Shown here: piece after piece, positions 15,945 through 22,348 of the stretch
Layout of the letters: each line of letters starts with the position of its first letter
Position numbering within the stretch: position 1 is the first letter of the stretch
Source: Archaeoglobus sp.
GTDB taxonomy: Archaea; Halobacteriota; Archaeoglobi; Archaeoglobales; Archaeoglobaceae
Direction: 5' to 3'
NCBI GenBank assembly: GCA_017656505.1
Contig: JACDNU010000028.1
Coordinates: forward strand, 1-35,167
DNA length: 35,167 nt
Position numbers and translations under genes: made by a program
The notes under the pieces: model-generated
What the model saw: the letters and a program-made list of their open reading frames with translations, nothing else
Database searches by the model: none
What the model was told of the DNA's origin: nothing

Positions 15945-16097
15945 ATGGTGGTAAAGATGCTTGAATACAAATACAAAACAACACAATCCGCGTTAAGGAA
16001 AATGGTGAGCGTATTGAAACGAATCGATAAGGCTATCTCTATCGATCCTGAGGTTTTCATCAAGTCAGATTGGCCATATCTCTGGAAAAAGAATTGA
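15945..16097 (+). CDS. 50-residue microprotein: free-standing DUF22 C-terminal tail
   Basis: The frame MVVKMLEYKYKTTQSALRKM continues to RIDKAISIDPEVF and ends IKSDWPYLWKKN. From residue 27 on it matches the tail of the 163-residue DUF22 protein (RAVSIDPEVFIKSDWPYLWKK), with 45 identical bases, but it lacks the DUF22 domain. ATG 15945 fits a leaderless transcript from AATATTAATATAATAAA (about 15913-15929). The in-frame ATG at 15957 has a GGTGGT site before it, giving 46 residues. Either it is an expressed tail peptide or the scar of a deleted DUF22 gene. Its own promoter, start, diverged N-terminus and intact frame favour expression. Confidence 0.5.
   Translation: MVVKMLEYKYKTTQSALRKMVSVLKRIDKAISIDPEVFIKSDWPYLWKKN
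16047..16091 (+). repeat. 45-bp direct repeat, copy 2 (inside the microprotein gene)
   Basis: Exact copy of 15747-15791. Bases just upstream also match partly (ATCTCTATCGAT against GTATCAATAGAC) but have diverged, so the exact block has sharp limits. This suggests recent gene conversion or strong constraint. Confidence 0.95.
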
Positions 16098-16256
16098 AAG
16101 TATCTTTATATCCTTCAACACAACAACTATATTTTTGTTCGGTCGAGAATTAAGCTTCTAATTATTAACAATTTATCATTAACCTCTATCGGTTTAAATA
16201 GGCCCTCTACATCTTTAGTATTAAGTTTTAATCAATTTTAGTTTAGATTCATAAAA

Positions 16257-16264
16257 TTTATATA
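16257..16264 (+). promoter_or_regulatory. TATA box of the second TauE/SafE operon
   Basis: TTTATATA lies 20-27 nt before ATG 16284. That distance would allow leaderless use of ATG 16284 or a very short leader to TTG 16299. Confidence 0.5.
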
Positions 16265-16283
16265 GTGAAACTAAGAGATAGTT

Positions 16284-17327
16284 ATGGGGGTGGTGGTATT
16301 GAAATCTCATATCTCAGGATCATCTATTTCAAGAGTATCTATAGTCTTAGACGGCTCTCATCGGAGTAAATTGTTTGTACTGACTCTTGCTCTTTTTATT
16401 TTCATAGGAATCTCAGGAACAGCAGCTGCTGAAGAATCAGCAAGTATGGGTCTCTCCCCTGCAGAATTTTTTATACTTTTTTTGGTGATAAGCATTTTTA
16501 TCGGGATGGTGGCGGTTCTGGCGGGGGTAGGGGGAGGTGTAATCTTCACCCCGCTTATGATGGGTTTTACACCCATCGACGGATTAATCATAAGAGGAAC
16601 GGGCCTTTTCGTCGCAATGGCTGGAGCATTGGTTGCGGCAAGACCGTTCCTTAAGAGAGGTTTGGCAAACATAAGATTGCTTTATTTTGCTGCTGTTCCA
16701 TATTCCGCATCTGCGGTTGCCGGAGCGTTACTTGCTGTTTATATCAAGCAAACAATGGGTGTAACCGGGGAAGCTTTCGTCAGATTAGCGCTCGGAAGCT
16801 TAGTAATAATTATTGCAATGCTTTTTGTCTTCGCTGGTGGTAGAATAGAGTACCCAGAAGTGAGAAAGGTTGACAGATTCACCCAAAGGGTTGGACTTGC
16901 GATGGCGTACTGGGAGGAATCTATCGGATCTGTTGTGCAGTATCAGGTTACGAGGTCTTGGTTAGGCTTGCTGATGTTTTCTGGTGTTGGTTTGATCTCA
17001 GGACTGTTTGGGCTTGGTGCAGGATGGGCAATGGTGCCGGTGTTAAATCTCGTCATGATGGCTCCCTTGAAAGTAGCAGCTGCGAGCAGCAAGGTGCTTA
17101 TCGGAATAGGTGATACTGCTGCGATATGGCCTTACATAATGCAGGGAACGATATTTCCCCTCTTCGCAGTTCCATGCATGATCGGCTTGATAGTGGGCAC
17201 GATACTTGGTGCAAAAATAATGATTAGAGTTAGGGCAGGTTTTGTAAGGTATCTAATCATTGGAATAATGTTTATTTCAGGAATAAGGTTGGTTCAGCAG
17301 TCCTTATCCATGTTGGGATATATTTGA
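16284..17327 (+). CDS. TauE/SafE-family membrane permease with N-terminal extension
   Basis: The 347-residue protein starts with a serine-rich stretch and a signal-like hydrophobic segment (about 31-48, then GTAAAEESA), followed by a TauE/SafE body with two half-repeats: VLAGVGGGVIFTPLMMGF and GLFGLGAGWAMVPVLNLV. It is shorter than the permease at 12333 and not a close copy. The start is ambiguous: ATG 16284 follows the TATA box at leaderless distance, while in-frame TTG 16299 sits just after GGGGGTGGTGG, a ribosome-site-like run. The stop overlaps the GAGGTGAT site of the next gene, so the two are co-translated. Small-anion (sulfite or related) transport is inferred from the family only. Confidence 0.83.
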   Translation: MGVVVLKSHISGSSISRVSIVLDGSHRSKLFVLTLALFIFIGISGTAAAEESASMGLSPAEFFILFLVISIFIGMVAVLAGVGGGVIFTPLMMGFTPIDGLIIRGTGLFVAMAGALVAARPFLKRGLANIRLLYFAAVPYSASAVAGALLAVYIKQTMGVTGEAFVRLALGSLVIIIAMLFVFAGGRIEYPEVRKVDRFTQRVGLAMAYWEESIGSVVQYQVTRSWLGLLMFSGVGLISGLFGLGAGWAMVPVLNLVMMAPLKVAAASSKVLIGIGDTAAIWPYIMQGTIFPLFAVPCMIGLIVGTILGAKIMIRVRAGFVRYLIIGIMFISGIRLVQQSLSMLGYI

Positions 17328-17338
17328 GGTGATTTTGT

Positions 17339-17788
17339 ATGCAAGAGATAAGAGGCAAGTTTAGTTCAGAATCAAGACCAAAACCACCCCTCTCCGGGGT
17401 TATTTACGGAGAATTGGCTTACTGGGTAGTTTTGATTGGAATGGTCGTATCTATAATTGGAGTCTCACTTATCCTAACGACGGATAAAAATTACATCGAT
17501 TCGTCATGCCTGTTGAACAATCTCTGGGCTGGCGATAATCCTTCAGAGATCTGGGAAAGATGTGCAGGAACACATCCAGAGGGTCACTGGTATCTGGAAA
17601 AGCTTGGAACAGGAGATGGTATTGCAATGCTGGGTATAGCTTTCGCCTGTTTGGCAGCTGTTCTCGGGGTATGGGCATCAATATTCGCTCTAATCAAAGA
17701 CAGAGAACACTTGTTTGTTGTTTTCGCTTTCATCGTTGCGATAATTCTAACGGCCAGTGCATTGGGAATTATTCAGGCAGGACATTAG
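17339..17788 (+). CDS. Three-helix membrane partner of the TauE/SafE permease
   Basis: The 149-residue protein has membrane segments at about 27-47, 94-113 and 121-145. Between the first two is an exposed loop of about 45 residues with C57, C75, H79 and H83, which could form a disulfide or bind metal. The layout and the GDGIAMLGIAFACL region recall DUF1634, a small protein often encoded beside TauE/SafE permeases, but I cannot confirm membership. The gene starts 11 bp after the permease stop behind GAGGTGAT, so the two products probably form one complex. A long T-rich tract follows the stop. Confidence 0.6.
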   Translation: MQEIRGKFSSESRPKPPLSGVIYGELAYWVVLIGMVVSIIGVSLILTTDKNYIDSSCLLNNLWAGDNPSEIWERCAGTHPEGHWYLEKLGTGDGIAMLGIAFACLAAVLGVWASIFALIKDREHLFVVFAFIVAIILTASALGIIQAGH

Positions 17789-17795
17789 ATGCTCA

Positions 17796-17833
17796 TTTTT
17801 TTATTTATTTTATTTTTCCTTTTTTATTTTTTT
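17796..17833 (+). terminator. T-rich terminator of the TauE2 operon
   Basis: Almost uninterrupted runs of T (TTTTTTTATTTATTTTATTTTT and onwards) start 8 bp after the stop at 17788. They fill the gap before the convergent DUF22 gene ending at 17842. Archaeal transcription ends at such oligo-T tracts without needing a hairpin. Confidence 0.6.
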
Positions 17834-17841
17834 AGAATCTC

Positions 17842-18324
17842 TCAGTCAAGTCTTATACCACCCACATCCTCCGCCCATTTAGCTCCCTCTACCCATTTCG
17901 ATATCATTTCTGAAATCTTGCTGAGTGCGCTCGTTTTTACGTATTGCACATTAATTACACCTATTAATTCACCTTTTTTAACAGTGCCATTGGAGATTGG
18001 AAGAAACACTGTTTGACTGATCTTTTTTTCTTCCTCTATTTTCTTCAAACCATCTGGGCCAAAAACATCGAGAACGAGTCCCAGTGCATGTCTCATAACC
18101 GGTAAGATGGATATTATGGCATTTTTGGGGATAGCTGTCTCTTGAACATCAATCACACAAACCTTGCTCTCCACAACCTCAACGTCTTTGGCTGATATCA
18201 ACATCTTCCATTCCGCGATAGAACTCAATTGAAATCCAAAAGGTTCAATCTCAATCGTTTTTCTTTCCAGTTCGCCCTTAATTTTGTCTTTCCAGTAAAC
18301 AATATCAATTTTTTCAGACGGCAT
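17842..18324 (-). CDS. Single DUF22-domain protein
   Basis: The 160-residue protein has one clear DUF22 domain at about residues 18-135 (EPFGFQLSSIAEWKMLISAK, IPKNAIISILPVMRHALGLV, EEEKKISQTVFLPISNGTV, KKGELIGVINVQY) and an amphipathic tail with tryptophans (MISKWVEGAKWAEDVGG). It is closest by eye to the copies in the 438-residue protein. It is cytoplasmic by composition. It is convergent with the TauE2 operon and divergent from the small gene at 18440. A TATA-like ATATTTTAAC element on the minus strand (about 18340-18352) fits a leaderless start at 18324. Confidence 0.8.
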   Translation of the reverse strand: MPSEKIDIVYWKDKIKGELERKTIEIEPFGFQLSSIAEWKMLISAKDVEVVESKVCVIDVQETAIPKNAIISILPVMRHALGLVLDVFGPDGLKKIEEEKKISQTVFLPISNGTVKKGELIGVINVQYVKTSALSKISEMISKWVEGAKWAEDVGGIRLD

Positions 18325-18439
18325 ATTACTACTTATTCTAACAGTTAAAATATTTTTTCGTCAAATTTTTTAGATTTAGGAAAATTTAAATATTACTTTA
18401 TACTAAATTTTAATACTAGATAGGGGGGTGTAGTGACAA

Positions 18440-18625
18440 ATGATAAAATTTAGTGAGTTAAGAAGTTTGATTGGAAAGATAATTGATTTCGAATCCTTGG
18501 CTGAGTTTGTCGATCCACCCACCATGGGGGAGCTTTTTAATCCACTAGATGATCCTTCAATCGAGCAACTGGAGGAGAAGTATCTCAGAATACCCGGAAA
18601 GTTTCCGAACTCAAATTTAGCTTGA
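18440..18625 (+). CDS. 61-residue acidic microprotein
   Basis: MIKFSELRSLIGKIIDFESL opens a short helical N-terminus. A proline-rich acidic middle (DPPTMGELFNPLDDPSIEQLEEKY) and the end GKFPNSNLA follow. GGGGGGTGTAGTG precedes the ATG and TATA-like CTTTATACTAAA lies upstream, so it has both promoter and ribosome-site signals. T-rich sequence at about 18627-18660 could terminate it. It is not homologous by eye to the other microproteins here, but like the DUF22 tails it is short, charged and soluble. No family is recognised. Confidence 0.5.
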   Translation: MIKFSELRSLIGKIIDFESLAEFVDPPTMGELFNPLDDPSIEQLEEKYLRIPGKFPNSNLA

Positions 18626-18797
18626 GATTTTATTTTATTTTATAAATTTAATTTATTTTTGAATACAATACTGATTCATATAGCTTATTAAATCTAATGA
18701 TTAATCACTAAGAATTTTATCACAAAAAATAAATAATATGAAATACACATAAATAAGAATAAAAGGAGATATACATTATTAAAAGAGGGTGGTGGGT

Positions 18798-19106
18798 ATG
18801 GATAAAACTAAAGCTGAATGCGAACAAATGCTTTGTGATGAAGAAGGGTGCTGGATCAAGGTTTACATTCCTAAGAGGTGGATCGAGTTTATAAATGAAT
18901 ATACAGAATATATTGGCAAGAAAGATCCCAAAGAAAAGGAGAAGTACATTTTAATCGAGCTGCAATCCAGCATCCGGGACTTCATCTTCGCGGTTCTTGA
19001 TTCTATGAAAAGCACGGACCCAGAAATGAGGGACCATTTTGTGGAGAAATACAGATTACACGAGGATATAAAAATAAGTTACGAGAAGGTGTACCTTCCG
19101 CAATAA
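18798..19106 (+). CDS. Hypothetical 102-residue soluble protein in the DUF22 cluster
   Basis: The ATG at 18798 directly follows GGGTGGTGGG and is chosen over the upstream GTG codons that overlap that site. The product is charged and mostly helical by composition, with three cysteines near the N-terminus (C8, C13 and C19, in MDKTKAECEQMLCDEEGC). The core is IKVYIPKRWIEFINEYTEYI, and a later helix is IELQSSIRDFIFAVLDSM. It has no membrane segment and no recognised domain. It lies between the 61-residue gene and the second RHH regulator on the same strand, so it may be a further component of the module. Confidence 0.6.
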   Translation: MDKTKAECEQMLCDEEGCWIKVYIPKRWIEFINEYTEYIGKKDPKEKEKYILIELQSSIRDFIFAVLDSMKSTDPEMRDHFVEKYRLHEDIKISYEKVYLPQ

Positions 19107-19247
19107 TCTTTTAATTTCCCATTTTTTAGTCAATCGAGCGATCACTAGATTCTCTTGCTCTCTCTTAGCGATATTAAACAATGTTATTTTTTAATTTGTA
19201 GTATTGTTTGGGAAAAATTTTTATTAAATGAGACATTGTGTTAATCA

Positions 19248-19790
19248 ATGACACTAAAAACGAGGAGACTTTCTGTTGCAGTAGATCCCTCAACATACCG
19301 AATACTCGAGAGACTGGTTGAGAAGGAAAAGAAGTCCATCTCCGAAATTGTTAGAAGATCGATAAATGTTCTTGCAAAGATGTCCGAGGACAGCGATCTT
19401 AAGTCACTGGAGGAGGCAATGATTTATTCGGAGCTCTTGTCTGGGGAAGAGCATGTAATAGTTGACATAGAAATTTGGGCCGCAATTCTTGAAATGATCG
19501 ATGAAGATAAAAGGGATGAGTTTCTGGAGATCGTTAGGAATGTTGGTTTTGAGCACGGTATACAATTTCGCAAGCGTGGATTGAACTCCATACAGGATGT
19601 CTTGAGATACCTTGAGCACGAGAAGTGGTTCAGGCTGAAACTTAACTCGGGCAAGGCGTTCACACTGGTGCTATCGGTGAAAGACGAGCTTAAGATTTTG
19701 GAGGAGTTCTTGAAGGGAATGTTTGAAGCAATGAGGTTCAAGGTAGAAATAAAAGAGTGTTACAAGAAGCTGATTATTTTGGAAAATTAG
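19248..19790 (+). CDS. Ribbon-helix-helix regulator, paralogue of the gene at 11311
   Basis: The 180-residue protein has an N-terminal ribbon-helix-helix (TRRLSVAVDPSTYRILERLV then SISEIVRRSINVLAKM) and the same C-terminal domain of about 125 residues as the regulator at 11311. Shared positions include IYSELL-x-G-x-E, DIE-x-W-x-A, YLE-x-E and TLVLS. The last third (FKVEIKECYKKLIILEN) aligns with the end of its paralogue. It is probably a dimeric DNA-binding protein with an unknown input domain. TTTTTATTA at about 19217-19226 lies about 25 nt before the ATG, so a leaderless transcript is likely. With its paralogue it brackets the DUF22/TauE genes. Confidence 0.85.
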   Translation: MTLKTRRLSVAVDPSTYRILERLVEKEKKSISEIVRRSINVLAKMSEDSDLKSLEEAMIYSELLSGEEHVIVDIEIWAAILEMIDEDKRDEFLEIVRNVGFEHGIQFRKRGLNSIQDVLRYLEHEKWFRLKLNSGKAFTLVLSVKDELKILEEFLKGMFEAMRFKVEIKECYKKLIILEN

Positions 19791-19849
19791 GTTGCTAATT
19801 CTTTTTTAATGCCATAATACTTTTAAAATGAAATTTGAACAGACATTCC

Positions 19850-20989
19850 ATGCAGTTGGGGTTGAGAGGTTATGCTTTGTTTGCCATTCTTGGCATGGTC
19901 TCCGCCTTACTTGGAATTTTCGTTCTTCCCGCATTCATCAGGCTTGAAGGGCCCCTCTACGTCCATGCAATATTCTTGCTGGGGATGGTGTTTGCTGCAT
20001 TAGCTTTCTGGCAGCTTAGCAGATCTCCTTCGGCTATTCTGAAAGGATTGGTGATTTATGCGACTTTTTTCCTCCTGTGGTATCTCGAAATTTCCGCATA
20101 CTTGCAGCTTACCCTTATCTTTCTCATTTCGCTTATCGTTGTTCTCGTGCTCTCTGGAATTAAGAAAACCGAAAATTTCAGGATTGCCGGGTTTGTTGCA
20201 GTTGCAATACTGGTTTCTTACCTCGTCTTCATGGCCTTTCTGGGCTTCGCAGCCTACCAGCATTACAATGCGCGTTACATCCACGTGGAAAAGCTCGAGT
20301 TGCCGAGCTATTATGCCGATCTCTCCGAGAGTGACTTCCCGTTTATTCAGAACGTAAGCGATAGGGCGAGAATTGACATAGCGCCAGCTGAAATGGCAAA
20401 ATTTGAAAGGATCGCCCTGCAGTATACGAAACCTGGAGACACCTTCTTTTTTGCGAAGTTTGGTGAAGACTACTACAAAATCATTCCGCTCACTCTGATA
20501 GAGGTTGAGCTTGCAGAACCTGAGCCAGATTACACTAAGATCAGCGAAAAAGAGCTGGAATGCTGTCCCACGCTGGTAGAGCTCATGAATAAAGCAAAGG
20601 AGGTTGGTGAAAGAAAGGATTCAAGACACTTCTCGAAGGTATCGTTAAAGGAGCTTGGTGAAGTGAGGAAGCTGATAGAGGAAAAAGGGCATAATCTGGA
20701 ATACAAAGGAGGGTACTACAACGTCTTCCTTTGCTGTTCCGTCTGGATAGAAAAGGTAGTAATTCCAAAATGTGAGGAAGTCAGCCAGAAAGAGCTTGAA
20801 ATCTATCCTGCCTTAAAGAAAGCGTTGGTCGCTGCCGATAAGGAGGGTAGAGCAATTATAAAAGTTTCTCCGGAGGAGTGGAGTGGGATTCAAAACTTTA
20901 TACAAGAAAAGGATGCATCGGCTTTAATCGGAGTAGCTTCACCGTGCATTTTATGCTGGCATGAAACTGAGCTTAATCCATCACTTTAA
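19850..20989 (+). CDS. Five-helix membrane protein with three degenerate soluble repeats
   Basis: From ATG 19850 the protein has 379 residues. ATACTTTTAAAATG lies about 20-30 nt upstream and favours this start over TTG 19835. Membrane segments lie near 8-30, 37-56, 65-81, 84-103 and 111-134. The rest is soluble and appears to be three diverged copies of about 70 residues, starting near 148 (YYADLSESDFPFIQNV), 225 (YTKISEKELECCPTLVEL) and 305 (CEEVSQKELEIYPALKKAL). Each continues with a helix pattern such as VSPEEWSGIQNFIQEK. Cys pairs occur at ELECCP, FLCCS and PCILCW. I do not recognise the family. It may be a membrane sensor or adaptor. Confidence 0.6.
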   Translation: MQLGLRGYALFAILGMVSALLGIFVLPAFIRLEGPLYVHAIFLLGMVFAALAFWQLSRSPSAILKGLVIYATFFLLWYLEISAYLQLTLIFLISLIVVLVLSGIKKTENFRIAGFVAVAILVSYLVFMAFLGFAAYQHYNARYIHVEKLELPSYYADLSESDFPFIQNVSDRARIDIAPAEMAKFERIALQYTKPGDTFFFAKFGEDYYKIIPLTLIEVELAEPEPDYTKISEKELECCPTLVELMNKAKEVGERKDSRHFSKVSLKELGEVRKLIEEKGHNLEYKGGYYNVFLCCSVWIEKVVIPKCEEVSQKELEIYPALKKALVAADKEGRAIIKVSPEEWSGIQNFIQEKDASALIGVASPCILCWHETELNPSL

Positions 20990-21036
20990 CATCAAAATGC
21001 AATGAGCTTTATATATTCGCTTATCAAGATTTCTCC

Positions 21037-21378
21037 ATGAAATTCGACTTCGAAAGCTCATCTTGGGTTGAGAGAGACGGATACAGAACAAAGAAGGTTT
21101 TCGATATTGCCGAGGATTCTTTCGTTCAAATTGTTGAGATAAAGCCGAAAGCAGAGGTTAAGAAGCACTATCACGTTCAACAGACAGAAGTTTTTTACAT
21201 CATGGATGGGAAAGCTAAGTTGGGTTTGGGTGAGAAGGAGTATGCTGCTGAAAAAGGAGACATATTTCTTTGCAGGCCGAAAACGGTTCACTGGGTTGTG
21301 AACGACTCTGAAAATCCATTTAGGGTTCTTGTATTCAAATATGGCTGGAAGGAGAACGACACCGTATGGTTAAGCTAA
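21037..21378 (+). CDS. Small cupin-domain protein
   Basis: The 113-residue protein is a single double-stranded beta-helix cupin. Motif 1 is KKHYHVQQTEVFYIMDGKA, giving probable metal ligands H44, H46 and E51. Motif 2 is GDIFLCRPKTVHWVVND with H85 as the fourth ligand. Intermotif spacing is that of small mononuclear cupins, which act as isomerases, dioxygenases or sugar-binding proteins; the substrate is not evident. TATA-like CTTTATATATTCG (about 21007-21019) lies 18-30 nt before the ATG. It appears to be a single gene. Confidence 0.88.
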   Translation: MKFDFESSSWVERDGYRTKKVFDIAEDSFVQIVEIKPKAEVKKHYHVQQTEVFYIMDGKAKLGLGEKEYAAEKGDIFLCRPKTVHWVVNDSENPFRVLVFKYGWKENDTVWLS

Positions 21379-21454
21379 CTTATTGGGGCACACGTTATGG
21401 AAGTTAGAGTATTTCACCGAAAATATAATTTATAAAAGGGAGAAAAATTTAGCG

Positions 21455-21871
21455 ATGAACATAGGAGAAATCGAAAGATTTGCCAGGGAGGTATTCTCCA
21501 ATCGTAGAGAAGTTGTAGCCTCCTATCTTTACGGTTCCTTCTTGAAAGGTACTCGCTATAGGGATGTAGATATCGGTATAGTTGTAGATGAAAATTTCAA
21601 ACCTGGTGTGTTTTATGAAGTGAGAATTGCAAAGGAGTTTGAACAAAAGTTTCAGGGTTCCGGGGATAATAGGGTAAGTTTCGATGTAAGAATTCTGAAC
21701 AAACGCCCCTTAAGATTTCTTTTTAATGTGCTAAAAGAATCAAAGTTAATCTATGTTGGTGATGAGAGCAAGAGGATTGAGTTCGAGAGTAGAGTTATGA
21801 AAGAGTATCTTGACTTCAAACCACACTACGAGTTGTATGATAAAATGAGGAGGCTCAGACATGTCAAATGA
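21455..21871 (+). CDS. mntA: MntA-like nucleotidyltransferase antitoxin
   Basis: A minimal nucleotidyltransferase of 138 residues. An upstream extension to 21383 is rejected because AAATATAATTTATAAAAGG (21421-21439) lies just before ATG 21455 at leaderless distance. The active site has G27-S28 in YGSFLKGTRYRDVDIGIVV with D37 and D39; D77 in VSFDVRIL is the likely third acid. GS-x8-DxD is two residues shorter than the GS-x10-DxD usually quoted for MntA. Family members AMPylate the HEPN toxin on tyrosine and neutralise it. It overlaps the hepT-like gene by 11 bp, as expected for a co-translated pair. Confidence 0.8.
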   Translation: MNIGEIERFAREVFSNRREVVASYLYGSFLKGTRYRDVDIGIVVDENFKPGVFYEVRIAKEFEQKFQGSGDNRVSFDVRILNKRPLRFLFNVLKESKLIYVGDESKRIEFESRVMKEYLDFKPHYELYDKMRRLRHVK

Positions 21872-22277
21872 GGTAATAGAAGGGAAAATTGACATAATCC
21901 TGAGAAATTTAGAGTTTTTGAGAGAATATGCAGACATCGACGAACAAGAGTTTTTAGATAGCTACAAAGATCTTCAGGCAGTTAAATATTCTTTGCTCGA
22001 AACGATCGAGGCATGCATCGATATTGCTTCGCACATAATTTCAGCCAGAGGATTGGAAAGAGCAGAAAGTTACGCAGAGATGTTTGAAATTTTGGGAAAA
22101 AGAGGTGTAATTGAGAAAGGTCTTGCAGATAAGCTGTCAGATATGGCAAGATTCAGAAATATTCTTGTTCATGGTTATGCAAAGGTTGACAATCTTAAAG
22201 TGTTGGAGATTGTTAAAGAAGAATTGCAAGATGTGGAAAGATTTGTAAAAGAAATTCTAAGAAAATTTAACGCCTAA
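21861..22277 (+). CDS. hepT: HepT-like HEPN toxin
   Basis: The 138-residue all-helical protein is of the HepT/DUF86 group. The RNase motif RX4-6HXY is R99-NILV-H104-G-Y106 in MARFRNILVHGYAKVD. Y106 is the residue that the partner nucleotidyltransferase would AMPylate. Upstream helices (VKYSLLETIEACIDIASHII) match the HepT fold and length. The gene starts inside the end of the mntA-like gene (11-bp overlap). The pair is probably a type VII toxin-antitoxin system, possibly for genome maintenance or phage defence. The catalytic motif is intact. Confidence 0.85.
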   Translation: MSNEVIEGKIDIILRNLEFLREYADIDEQEFLDSYKDLQAVKYSLLETIEACIDIASHIISARGLERAESYAEMFEILGKRGVIEKGLADKLSDMARFRNILVHGYAKVDNLKVLEIVKEELQDVERFVKEILRKFNA

Positions 22278-22348
22278 TTTGATTACTCAATCTATAGTAA
22301 TTGAAAATATCTTGTGTAAAATTTTTAATAGGAAAGTTCTATATCTAA

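Noticed and set aside
17789-18016. Plus-strand frame after the TauE2 operon
   Set aside because: It starts in the T-rich terminator and continues antisense through a clear DUF22 gene.
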